Assembly: GCF_004006015.1 (NCBI RefSeq)
Contig: NZ_CP034766.1
Location: 3,319,001 to 3,383,000, forward strand
Source of the DNA: Rhodococcus sp. X156
GTDB lineage: Bacteria; Actinomycetota; Actinomycetes; Mycobacteriales; Mycobacteriaceae
DNA: 64,000 nucleotides
Direction: 5' to 3'
Shown here: piece by piece, positions 39,274 through 47,520 of the stretch
Layout: each line of letters opens with the position of its first letter
Numbering within the stretch: the first letter of the stretch is position 1
The notes under the pieces: generated by a model
The model's database searches: none
Told to the model about the DNA's origin: nothing
Seen by the model: the letters and a program-made list of their open reading frames with translations, nothing else
Translations under genes and position numbers: made by a program

Positions 39274-40357
39274 GTCTGAAGTAGTACTCGCCGAGGCCTG
39301 CGCAGCGCCAGTCGGTGCCGGCACCGCCATGCCGCTGCCGGCCGCCCGCGGACCCGTCAGCACCGCCCTGCTGGCCGTGCTGCGCGAGGAGCGCCCCTCC
39401 GCCGAGCTGCACGGCGCCGCGCAGGAGTGGGCCGCCACGACCGATTCAGGCGGCGCCGGGATCGTCACCGACGAGGACGCCCAGCTGACCCTGACGCTGC
39501 TCTACGAGCTGCACCTGCAGGGCTTGGCCGGCGTGGACGACTCCTGGGAGTGGAACCCCGACCTGCTGGCTACCCGTGCCCTGCTGGAGGGCCCCTTCGA
39601 GGCAGCGCTGCGGGCGCTGGTGGAGCTGCCCGAGGCCACGCCGGACACCTTGCAGCAGACGCTGGAGACCATGACCACCGCCGAGGGCGGCCCGGGCCTG
39701 TCCCGCCACCTGGCCCGCACCGGCACCCTCGAGCAGTGGCAGGAGTTCTGCGCGCACCGCTCGATCTACCAGCTGCGCGAGGCCGACCCCCACACCCTGG
39801 GCATCCCCCGGCTGGCCGGTGGCCCCAAGGCTGCGCTGGTGGAGGTGCAGGCCGACGAGTACGGCGGGGGCCGGGCCGAGCGCATGCACTCCACCCTCTT
39901 CGGCCACACCATGCGCGAGCTGGGCATCGACGCCAGCTACGCCGCACACCTGGACCGCGTGCCCGCCGTCACCCTGGCCTCGGTCAACGCCCTGTCGCTG
40001 TTCGCGCTGCACCGCCGCCTGCTCGGCGCTCTCGTCGGGCACCTGTGCGCGGTGGAGATGACGTCGTCGCTGCCCTGCAAGGTCTACGCCCGCGGTCTGC
40101 GCCGGCTGGGCTTCGGCACCGCCGCCACCCTGTTCTTCGACGAGCACGTCGAGGCGGATGCGGTGCACGAGCAGATCGTCAGCCGCGACCTGGCCGGCGG
40201 CCTGGCCCGCCAGCAGCCGGAGCGGACCGCCGACGTCGTCCTCGGCGCGGCGGTGTGCCTGGCCATGGACGAGCTCGGGGCCCAGCACATGATGGACCGC
40301 TGGCAGGCCGGGCAGAGCTCGCTGCGTGGCGAGGGGCCGCTCAAACCAGCGGCTTGA
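39272..40357 (+). CDS. Iron-containing redox enzyme family protein (haem-oxygenase-like diiron fold)
   Basis: 361 aa. The C-terminal 250 residues are a helical haem-oxygenase-like fold: WQEFCAHRSIYQLREADPH, ALVEVQADEYGGGRAERMHS (Glu/His metal ligands) and LFFDEHVEADAVHEQI (second Glu/His set) are typical of HDO-type iron enzymes. Start ATG 39272 has GGAAGG 8 bp upstream; the ATG lies in the same CATG as the divergent CDGSH start. Converges with the methyltransferase gene (17-bp overlap). Reaction unknown. Confidence 0.82.
   Translation: MSEVVLAEACAAPVGAGTAMPLPAARGPVSTALLAVLREERPSAELHGAAQEWAATTDSGGAGIVTDEDAQLTLTLLYELHLQGLAGVDDSWEWNPDLLATRALLEGPFEAALRALVELPEATPDTLQQTLETMTTAEGGPGLSRHLARTGTLEQWQEFCAHRSIYQLREADPHTLGIPRLAGGPKAALVEVQADEYGGGRAERMHSTLFGHTMRELGIDASYAAHLDRVPAVTLASVNALSLFALHRRLLGALVGHLCAVEMTSSLPCKVYARGLRRLGFGTAATLFFDEHVEADAVHEQIVSRDLAGGLARQQPERTADVVLGAAVCLAMDELGAQHMMDRWQAGQSSLRGEGPLKPAA
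40336..40353. terminator. Short hairpin at converging 3' ends
   Basis: GCCGCT-CAAACC-AGCGGC lies in the 17-bp overlap of the iron-enzyme and methyltransferase genes. It may terminate either transcript, though it is short. Confidence 0.4.
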
Positions 40358-41000
40358 CCGCGCGGATCACCACGAGCTCCTCGGTGCGCTCGCCCTGCGG
40401 AATGAGCCCGCGCGACTCCATCAGCGCCGCCCGGGCACGCATGACAGGACCGAACTGCACCGTGGCGCGGTCGGCCACCGAGGCGGAGAGCCCGTCGGCG
40501 GAGAGCAGCTTCAACGTGGTCTCCACCCCGCACACCGCGGAGTGCACCACCAGCATCGTCCCGCCCGGGGCGAGGACCTTGGGGGCCTCGGCGCACACGC
40601 GGTCGAGCACCGCCCGGCCGTCCACCCCGCCGTCCCAGGCCCGAGCCTGACCACGGGTGGGCAGGCGGTCGTCCTGGGCGGGCACGTAGGGCGGGTTCGA
40701 CAGGATCACGTCGAAGCGTTGGTCCGAGACCGGCTCCACCAGGTCACCGCGCCTGGGCGTCAGCTTGTGGCCGCGCAGCCGGGCGTTGACCCAGGCCGCC
40801 GTCAGCGCGCGACGACTCACGTCCACCACCGTGACGCTGGCCGCGCCCTCGATGGCGGCGACCACCCCCAGCGCACCGGTTCCGGTGCAGATGTCCAGCA
40901 CGTGCTGGCCAGGAGCCCGGACCTCGCGGCGGTACACCTCCGCCAGCAGCCACGTGTCGTCTTGCGGTGGGTACACGCCCGGTGGGCGCAGCAGCAGCAT
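40341..41000 (-). CDS. HemK2/MTQ2-like protein methyltransferase
   Basis: 219 aa class I methyltransferase. SAM-binding VLDICTGTGALGVVAA, and the diagnostic LSNPPYVPAQD (NPPY) of N5-glutamine/adenine methyltransferases. Begins MLLLRPPGVYPPQDDTWLL, as in the HemK2/MTQ2 subfamily that in eukaryotes and archaea modifies release factor. ATG 41000 is chosen; a longer frame upstream lacks similarity. Near CDGSH and iron-enzyme genes, as seen in other actinobacteria (recollection). Confidence 0.84.
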   Translation of the reverse strand: MLLLRPPGVYPPQDDTWLLAEVYRREVRAPGQHVLDICTGTGALGVVAAIEGAASVTVVDVSRRALTAAWVNARLRGHKLTPRRGDLVEPVSDQRFDVILSNPPYVPAQDDRLPTRGQARAWDGGVDGRAVLDRVCAEAPKVLAPGGTMLVVHSAVCGVETTLKLLSADGLSASVADRATVQFGPVMRARAALMESRGLIPQGERTEELVVIRAVKPLV

Positions 41001-41339
41001 GTCGTTTACCAAACCATTAGTCCCGCAGTTGCGCTCATCGGCCCCTCCGCTCGCCGGCGGCGTGGACGCCGGACAGGTTGGCCGGCACGGTCCACGGTAG
41101 CGAGGGTCGCGGTCGAGTACCGGACGTGGCCGGGCCACCCCCGCCCCCACCTGGCCCCGAGGCGGCAGAAAAACCAGTGTGAGAATCCCCACTGAGGCGT
41201 AACCGCCCAGGTCAGCGTCCTGCAGCGGGGTCACCTCCTGGCGTGTCACCGGGCGGTTCGGTGGCCCGCCGACCACGCAACGTCATCCTGGAGATGTGTC
41301 CTGCGAGGCCGTTGCGGTCGAGCAGCAAGGAGGTCCTGA
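41001..41339. other. Intergenic region between divergent methyltransferase and ANTAR genes
   Basis: 339 bp without a supported gene. A short inverted repeat GTTT-ACC-AAAC (41004-41014) lies just before the methyltransferase start. On the plus strand AAGGAGG precedes the ANTAR gene. Nothing else is recognised. Confidence 0.5.
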
Positions 41340-41876
41340 GTGAGCCCCGAACCCTGGATCCGGACCGGCGCCGACCTCGCCCTCGAGGCCGAGCACCTGC
41401 GCCACAGCATGCGCGACCGTCCCAGCTCCGACGTCGCCACCGGGGCCCTCATGGTGCTCGACGGCCGGGACGAGCTGGCGGCGTTCGCCGAGCTGCAGCG
41501 AGTGGCCGAGCAGGAGAACCTGCTGCTCCCCGACCTTGCCGCGGCCCTGGTTCGCCTGGTCGGCCGCACCGTGACCGTGGACGGCCCCAGCGTCCCTGGC
41601 GCCGAGCTCAGCGAGCCCAGCGAGACGGTCAGCCGGGACGACCCGCGGGCGCACGAGGTGGCCCTGCAAACCTGGGGGTCGCGGCTGTCCGGCGTCCCTG
41701 CGACGGCCCCAGCCCCGACCGCGGTGCGGCTGGGCACCCGCCCGCTGCGGGCACTGCCCGTGGGTGCGTCTCGGCTGGTCGGTGCCGCCGAGCACACGGT
41801 GGGGCTGCTGTCGCCGCGCGCGCTGGTCACCCTCAGCGGGACCCTGCTGCCGCCGTGGGGGCGGCCCGGCTCCTAG
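41340..41876 (+). CDS. ANTAR-domain protein without sensor domain
   Basis: 178 aa. The N-terminal 70 residues form an ANTAR RNA-binding-type helical motif (LRHSMRDRPSSDVATGALMVL, then AEQENLLLPDLAAALV), which in regulated systems binds paired hairpins in leader RNA to prevent termination. No GAF, PAS or receiver domain is fused; the remaining 100 residues match nothing I know. GTG 41340 has AAGGAGG at 7-bp spacing. Its 3' end converges on the rhodanese gene with a 4-bp overlap. Confidence 0.68.
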   Translation: MSPEPWIRTGADLALEAEHLRHSMRDRPSSDVATGALMVLDGRDELAAFAELQRVAEQENLLLPDLAAALVRLVGRTVTVDGPSVPGAELSEPSETVSRDDPRAHEVALQTWGSRLSGVPATAPAPTAVRLGTRPLRALPVGASRLVGAAEHTVGLLSPRALVTLSGTLLPPWGRPGS

Positions 41877-42178
41877 CGGTCGAGCTGGTGGCCGGCCTCG
41901 GTCCAGGCCCTGGTGCCGCCCTGCACGGGGCGGGCGTCGAAACCGCCGAGGTCGAGCGCCCCCGCCGCCTCCATGCTGCGCGTGCCCCCACCGCAGACCA
42001 GGTACACCGGCTTGGCGGTGTCCAGGTCTGCGCAGTGGCGGACCAGCGTCTCCAGCGGCATGTTCACCGCCCCGGGGATGTGGCCCTGAGCGAACTCCTC
42101 GGCACTGCGCACGTCCACCACCAGCTGCTGGTCTCGCACCGCGTCCGAGAGCTCGGCGACTGTCGTCTGGCGAATCAT
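41873..42178 (-). CDS. Rhodanese-like sulfurtransferase
   Basis: 101 aa single rhodanese domain: VDVRSAEEFAQGHIPGAVNMP and the active loop VCGGGTRSMEAA with catalytic Cys. GlpE-like small protein that moves sulfane sulfur. ATG 42178 begins MIRQTTVAELSD; a longer frame upstream shows no similarity. Confidence 0.85.
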   Translation of the reverse strand: MIRQTTVAELSDAVRDQQLVVDVRSAEEFAQGHIPGAVNMPLETLVRHCADLDTAKPVYLVCGGGTRSMEAAGALDLGGFDARPVQGGTRAWTEAGHQLDR

Positions 42179-42449
42179 CTGGCACTCCTGTCCACGTCCC
42201 GAGGGCCCCGCCCGCGCCTCGAGCGTAGTTCGCAGCCGGGTACCGGCCCGGGATTCCGCGTCCCATGGGCACCCGCGGAGACCGAGAAGCACTGGCGCTG
42301 AGCATGTCTGGCGGGACGGGAACTGGCACAGCAACCCAGGTTCGCACTAGGTTGTGACACAGGACCTACCGCACGCCGAACTCCCACCAATGTGGACCGA
42401 CGGCCAGTAACATCCGTCGCCTGGCCAGCGCGTCTGCGAGGAGGGGTGC

Positions 42450-43907
42450 ATGCAGCCTCTGTACGACCCCGCCGACCCCACTGTGGACGTGCGCGACCGC
42501 GAGGATCTGGCCCCCGAGCCCAGCCTCCTCCCGGCACCAGCGGTACCGCCACTCGAGCCCGGCGACACACAGACCAACCGGCACCTGCGGGCTCGCTGGT
42601 CCGGGGCGATCCTCCTGCTCGGCGACGTGCTGCTCAGCGCGCTGGCGCTGGTGGCGCTCGGTCGCGCCACGGCAGACACGGCTACGACCGTGGCGGTCAT
42701 CGTGGTCACCCTGGCGCTGCAGCGGTCCTACCGCCGACGGCTCACCCTCTCCACCCTGGACGAGCTGCCCCGCCTGGCGCTGGCCGCCGCCATCGGCGTC
42801 TTCGCGGCGGGTGTCCTCCTGCACCCGGACGACCAGCCGCTGCCCGCTGCCCGGCTCGCCCTCGCCGTGCTCCTCGCGCTGGTGGTGGGACGGGTGCTCA
42901 GCCAGGCACTGGTGCGGTGGCTGCGTCGGCGCGGCACCCTCACCTCCCGGACCCTGGTGATCGGCGGCGGCACCATCGGCGCCCAGCTCACCCGCAACGC
43001 GCTGCAGCACGGCGGCCTGGGGCTGCACCCGGTGGGCATCGTGGACGCCAACCCCGTGCCGGAGACGCAGACCCTGGACGTGCAGCTCATCGCACCCGGG
43101 TACCCGCTGGCCGAGGTGATCACCTCGTTGCGGGTGGAGACCGTGGTGGTGGCGTTCTCCGAGACCAACGACCTGGAGCTGCTGGACACCCTGCGCACCT
43201 GCGACCGGCTCGACTGCGAGCTGCTGGTGGTGCCCCGGCTCTTCGAGCTCGCCAGCGTCACCGGCGACATGGAGCTGGTCCGCGACATCCCGCTCACCCG
43301 GGTGCGCCGGGCCCCGCACCGCACCGTGGAGTGGCGCTTCAAGCGGTGGTTCGACGTGCTGTTCAGCGCCGTCGCGCTGGTGCTGCTCGCACCGCTGCTG
43401 GCCGTGATCGCCGTGGTGGTGTGGCTGTCCGACCGCTCCGCAGGGGTGCTGTTCCGGCAGACCCGGATCGGTCTGGACGGCGAGGAGTTCGCGGTGCTGA
43501 AGTTCCGCACCCTGCGGCCGGTGGACGAGACCGAGTCGGCCACGCTGTGGAACGTCGCCAACGACGCGCGGCTGACCTGGGTGGGCCGGTTCCTGCGCCG
43601 CACCTCCCTGGACGAGCTGCCGCAGTTCTGGAACGTGCTCCGCGGCGACATGAGCGTGGTCGGTCCCCGCCCCGAGCGTCCGCACTTCGCCGCCGAGTTC
43701 GCCGAGGCGCTGCGCCACTACGGTGCCCGCCACCGCGTGCCGGTGGGCCTGACCGGCTGGGCCGCCGTGCACGGGCTGCGCGGGGACACCTCGGTGCGCG
43801 AGCGGGCCTCCTACGACAACTACTACATCGAGAACTGGAGCCTCTGGCTCGACTTCAAGATCATCTGCCGCACCATCCTCGCGGTGGTGCGCCGCACCGG
43901 TGGCTGA
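42450..43907 (+). CDS. Initiating polyprenyl-phosphate sugar-1-phosphate transferase (WbaP/CpsE-type)
   Basis: 485 aa exopolysaccharide initiation enzyme that moves a sugar-1-phosphate onto undecaprenyl phosphate. Four N-terminal membrane helices, a Rossmann-like CoA-binding-type domain (GGGTIGAQLTRNAL), a re-entrant helix (FDVLFSAVALVLLAPLLAV), and the bacterial sugar transferase core with FRQTRIGLDGEEF, KFRTL, SLDELPQFWNVLRGDM and VGPRPE. First gene of the plus arm. Overlaps the Wzy-like gene by 8 bp. Confidence 0.93.
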   Translation: MQPLYDPADPTVDVRDREDLAPEPSLLPAPAVPPLEPGDTQTNRHLRARWSGAILLLGDVLLSALALVALGRATADTATTVAVIVVTLALQRSYRRRLTLSTLDELPRLALAAAIGVFAAGVLLHPDDQPLPAARLALAVLLALVVGRVLSQALVRWLRRRGTLTSRTLVIGGGTIGAQLTRNALQHGGLGLHPVGIVDANPVPETQTLDVQLIAPGYPLAEVITSLRVETVVVAFSETNDLELLDTLRTCDRLDCELLVVPRLFELASVTGDMELVRDIPLTRVRRAPHRTVEWRFKRWFDVLFSAVALVLLAPLLAVIAVVVWLSDRSAGVLFRQTRIGLDGEEFAVLKFRTLRPVDETESATLWNVANDARLTWVGRFLRRTSLDELPQFWNVLRGDMSVVGPRPERPHFAAEFAEALRHYGARHRVPVGLTGWAAVHGLRGDTSVRERASYDNYYIENWSLWLDFKIICRTILAVVRRTGG

Positions 43908-45321
43908 TCCGGTGCTGGTGCTGGCCGGCCTGGCGGCGCTGGCGACGCTGCTGCTGGCCCTGCGGGCGCTGCTCGACCGCCCGCAGCGTGGCCTGCTCGC
44001 GCTCGCCGCGCTCGCCCCCTTCCACGGGTTGCTGGTGATCGCCCCGGTGGGCGACGTCGCCTCCTACTGGAAGGAGGCGCTGGTGCTGACCACCCTGGGC
44101 GCCACCTTCCTGGCCCCGCGCACCGCCCTTCGCGGTCCCGGTGCCCGCAGCGCCGGTCCCGCACCGTCGCTGCCCTGGTGGCCCGCCGCGGCCGCTCTCG
44201 TGGTGCTGGGCTCGGTGTCGGCGCTGGCCACCGCCGGGTTGGTGGGGCTGATCGCCATCAAGATCACCTTCTTCTACCTGCTGGTGGTGGTGGCGCTCTT
44301 CCGCGCCCCCTTCAGCGCCCGCGACCGCGACACCCTCGTCAGCATCCTCATGGCGGTGGGGCTGGTGGTCGCCGTGGTGGGGCTGTGGCAGCAGCTGGTG
44401 GGGGCGCAGCACCTGGTGGACCTGGGCTACTCCTACAACGTGCAGGTGCGCACCGCGGGTGGTCTGCTGCGCTCGTTCAGCACCTTCGACGCCCCGTTCG
44501 CGTTCGGCCTGTACGTGATGCTCAGCCTGGTGGTCGGTGGCGCGGCGGCACTGGCCGAGCCCGGCCGGCTGCGCAACCGGCTGTTCCTGCTGGCCACGAC
44601 GGTGATGGTGGCCGGCATGGGGGTGTCCATCGTGCGGGCCAGCTACGTGGCGCTGGCGGTGGGCCTGCTGTGGCTGGGCCTGCACCGCCACCCCCGGCTG
44701 CTCGCGCTGCTCGGTGGGGCGGTGGTGGCCACCGCGGTGGTCGCCGGCTTCGTCTCCCCGCGCGTGGTGAGCACGCTGTTCTCCTCCTCCAGCCTGGGCG
44801 AGCGTGGCTCGGGCTGGAGCGCCATCATCTCCGACGTGCTCAGCCACCCGCTGGGGCTGGGGCTGGGGGCCAGCGGCTCGGCGGCGGACAAGATGGCCGA
44901 GGCCAGCGGACGCTCGGCGGCGCTGACCTACCAGCCGGACAACTACTACGTGAAGATGATCCTCGAGCTGGGACCGCTGGGGCTGTGGCTGTTCGTGCTG
45001 GTGCTGGTGTGCGCGCTGGTCTCCTGCCTGCGCGCGGCCCGCTTCCTCCGGGGCCGCGACGCCGCGCTCGCCGTGGGCGTGAGCGCGTCCGTCCTGGGAG
45101 CCGCGGCAGCCTCGCTGTTCGCCACCTACCTGGAGATCTTTCCGCTCGACATCTACTTCTGGCTACTACTAGGGAGCGTGGGATGCGCCGTCTCGCAGCG
45201 CGCGGCCGGGTTGACGAGCGCGCGGCAGGCGCCGAGGAGCGAGGAGGTGGCCGCATCCGCTTCGGCGCCCTCGCCCTGCGTCCCGGTGGCAGCGGGGTCC
45301 AGACCTACGCCCGCGAGCTGA
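43900..45321 (+). CDS. Wzy/O-antigen ligase family membrane protein
   Basis: 473 aa with about 11-12 hydrophobic helices and a large periplasmic-type loop (ASGRSAALTYQPDNYYVKMILELG) typical of Wzy_C/O-antigen ligase proteins that polymerise or transfer lipid-linked repeats. GTG 43900. The last 45 residues (RAAGLTSARQAPRSEE onwards) are hydrophilic, non-conserved and overlap the next gene by 139 bp. Confidence 0.85.
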   Translation: MADPVLVLAGLAALATLLLALRALLDRPQRGLLALAALAPFHGLLVIAPVGDVASYWKEALVLTTLGATFLAPRTALRGPGARSAGPAPSLPWWPAAAALVVLGSVSALATAGLVGLIAIKITFFYLLVVVALFRAPFSARDRDTLVSILMAVGLVVAVVGLWQQLVGAQHLVDLGYSYNVQVRTAGGLLRSFSTFDAPFAFGLYVMLSLVVGGAAALAEPGRLRNRLFLLATTVMVAGMGVSIVRASYVALAVGLLWLGLHRHPRLLALLGGAVVATAVVAGFVSPRVVSTLFSSSSLGERGSGWSAIISDVLSHPLGLGLGASGSAADKMAEASGRSAALTYQPDNYYVKMILELGPLGLWLFVLVLVCALVSCLRAARFLRGRDAALAVGVSASVLGAAAASLFATYLEIFPLDIYFWLLLGSVGCAVSQRAAGLTSARQAPRSEEVAASASAPSPCVPVAAGSRPTPAS

Positions 45322-46289
45322 TCCACGGCGTGGCCGAGCAGCTGCCGGCCGCGGCGCTGTCGGCCGTGGTGCAGCGCGACGCGGTGGGCGAGCTCCCCGC
45401 CGGGGTGCACCCGGTGCGCCGGCCGGTGGCCGCGGGGGCGCGGCGCGCCGCGATGGCCATGGCCCCGCTGCGCGGGGTGGACCTGGTGCACGCCCTGGAC
45501 GTGGACCTGCCCGTGCTGACCCCGGCGCTGCGGGTGGCCACCGTGCACGACATGTCGGTGTTCGACGTGCCCGAGGCCTACAGCCGGGTGCGGGCCACCG
45601 GCGAGCGGGCCCTGCTGCGCACGTCGCTGGGCCGGGCGGACCTGCTGCTGGCGGTCTCGGCGTTCACCGCCGAGCGGGTGCAGGCCCTGCTGGGCCGCAC
45701 CTGCGTGGTCACCCCGCTGGCGCCGGCCCGCTGGGCACGGGTGCCCGACCCCGAGCAGGTCCGCGAGGTGCGCGCGCGGCACGGTCTGCCGGAACGCTTC
45801 CTGCTGCAGGTGGGCACCGTGGAACCCCGCAAGGACGTCGCGCTGGTGGCTGCAGCCGCTCGGGAGCTGGACGTGCCGCTGGTGCTGGCCGGGGCCGGGT
45901 CCACCGGGCCGGACGCTCCCGCGGGCAGCACCGGGCTGGGCTACGTGGACGTGGCCGACCTGCCCGCCCTGTACCGGGCCGCCACCGTGGTCACCTACGC
46001 CTCCCGCTACGAGGGCTTTGGGCTGCCGCCGGTGGAGGCGATGGCCTGCGGTGGCGCCGTGGTGGCCAGCGCAGTGGGCGCGCTGCCGGAAGTGGTGCAC
46101 GACGGGGCTGTGCTGGTGCGCCGGCACACCGTGGACGCCTGGGTGGCCGCGCTGCGCCCGCTGCTGGCCGACGAGCCCGCCCGCCAGCAGCTGCGCGAGC
46201 GGGCGGTGGCCGACGCAGGTCTGCTCAGCTGGCGCAGCACCGCCGCCCAGACCGTCGCCGCCTACCGCAACCTCGGCGCGCGGCTGTGA
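45183..46289 (+). CDS. Glycosyltransferase family 4 protein
   Basis: 368 aa GT-B enzyme. The conserved nucleotide-sugar motif is SRYEGFGLPPVEAMACG; the acceptor side begins GALALRPGGSGVQTYARELI. The ATG at 45183 (MRRLAARGRVDE) is the only start near the conserved N-terminus; AGGGAG is upstream. It overlaps the ligase gene by 139 bp. Sugar donor unknown. Coupled to the next gene by GTGA. Confidence 0.85.
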   Translation: MRRLAARGRVDERAAGAEERGGGRIRFGALALRPGGSGVQTYARELIHGVAEQLPAAALSAVVQRDAVGELPAGVHPVRRPVAAGARRAAMAMAPLRGVDLVHALDVDLPVLTPALRVATVHDMSVFDVPEAYSRVRATGERALLRTSLGRADLLLAVSAFTAERVQALLGRTCVVTPLAPARWARVPDPEQVREVRARHGLPERFLLQVGTVEPRKDVALVAAAARELDVPLVLAGAGSTGPDAPAGSTGLGYVDVADLPALYRAATVVTYASRYEGFGLPPVEAMACGGAVVASAVGALPEVVHDGAVLVRRHTVDAWVAALRPLLADEPARQQLRERAVADAGLLSWRSTAAQTVAAYRNLGARL

Positions 46290-47371
46290 GTGCCGCGGCG
46301 CCCGCACCGCTGGTGCTGGTCAACGCCACCGCCAACGTCTCCGGCGCCGAGGGCGTGCTGCTGGACCTGCTGGAGCTGGCCGTGCAGCGCGGACACCCCG
46401 TGACGCTGGCCTGCCCGCCGGGCCCGCTGGCAGCCCGGCGGCCCGCGGGCGTCACCCACCTGCCGCTGCCCGCGCTGGGCCTGGGTGGGGGCCGGGCGCT
46501 CGGGGCGGCCCGGCTGGCTGCGCGCTGGGCGCAGGCTGCGCGGGTGCTGCGGCCGGCGGTGCGCCGGCCGGGCGCTCGCACCGTGGTCAACTCCCTGCTG
46601 GCCCTGCCCGCGGTGCGCCTGGCCGCCCCGACCGGGGGCGCGTCGTGGCTGGTGCACGACACGGTGCACCAGGCCCAGCAGCGGCTGGTGGTCCGGGCCG
46701 GCCGAGCCGGGCTGCGCCGGGTGGTGGCGGTCTCGACAGCGACCGCAACGCCGCTGCGCGCCCTGGGCCTGCCGGTGCAGGTGGTCGGCAACGGGGTGAG
46801 CTGGCCGGTGGACGCGGTGCCCACCACGACGCTGCACCACCCCCCGGTGGTCGGCTGCCTGGCCCTGCTCACCCCCTGGAAGGGGCACGCCGTGCTGCTG
46901 GAGGCGGTGGCCCAGCTGCCCGAGGTGCACCTGGAGCTGGCCGGCGGGGCGTTTCCCGGCGACGCCGTCCACGCCGAGGGCCTGCGCCGGCGCGCGGCCC
47001 AGCCCGACCTGGCGGGGCGAGTGCGCTTCCTCGGCCACGTCGCCGCGCTCGACGCCATGCGGGGCTGGGACGTCTGCGTCTCGGCCAGCACCTCCCCGGA
47101 GGCGTGCCCGCTGTCGGTGCTGGAGGCGCTGAGCCTGGGGGTGCCGGTGGTGGGCACCGACCACGGCGGCACCTCCGAGCTGCTGCGCGAGGGGGCCGGG
47201 CTGCTGGTGCCGCCCGGCGACGTGGCGGCCCTGGCTGCCGCCCTCACCCGCGTCCTGGACGACGCCGGGCTGCGCGCCGAGACCGCCCGCTGCGGGCGGG
47301 CCCGGGTCGCCGCCGAGCACGACCGCAGCCACACCCTGCCGCGGATGCTGGACGAATTGCTGCCGAGCTGA
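46286..47371 (+). CDS. Glycosyltransferase family 4 protein
   Basis: 361 aa. N-terminal acceptor domain (NATANVSGAEGVLLDLLEL), linker, and GT4 donor motif SPEACPLSVLEALSLG with GTDHGGTSELL following. GTG 46286 overlaps the upstream gene by 4 bp. Second transferase of the plus arm; specificity unknown. Confidence 0.87.
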   Translation: MSAAAPAPLVLVNATANVSGAEGVLLDLLELAVQRGHPVTLACPPGPLAARRPAGVTHLPLPALGLGGGRALGAARLAARWAQAARVLRPAVRRPGARTVVNSLLALPAVRLAAPTGGASWLVHDTVHQAQQRLVVRAGRAGLRRVVAVSTATATPLRALGLPVQVVGNGVSWPVDAVPTTTLHHPPVVGCLALLTPWKGHAVLLEAVAQLPEVHLELAGGAFPGDAVHAEGLRRRAAQPDLAGRVRFLGHVAALDAMRGWDVCVSASTSPEACPLSVLEALSLGVPVVGTDHGGTSELLREGAGLLVPPGDVAALAAALTRVLDDAGLRAETARCGRARVAAEHDRSHTLPRMLDELLPS

Positions 47372-47496
47372 TCAGGGGCGCGACTTCGCTGCCGAAATAG
47401 CATGGGAGACAGGTGGACCAGTCCAGGCTTGCACGCCGGGGCCGGTGCGGACGGGGGAGACAGTGACAGCGCACCGCAGACGACCGGGGGACGAGC

Positions 47497-47520
47497 ATGA
47501 TGTCGAGGGCGCTGCCGTGA
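47497..47520 (+). other. Seven-codon leader ORF before the lipoprotein glycosidase
   Basis: ATG 47497 has GGGGGA 6 bp upstream, codes MMSRALP and ends in TGA overlapping the GTG at 47517 (GTGA). That GTG starts a clean lipoprotein signal. Could be a coupling leader; no evidence of expression. Confidence 0.35.
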
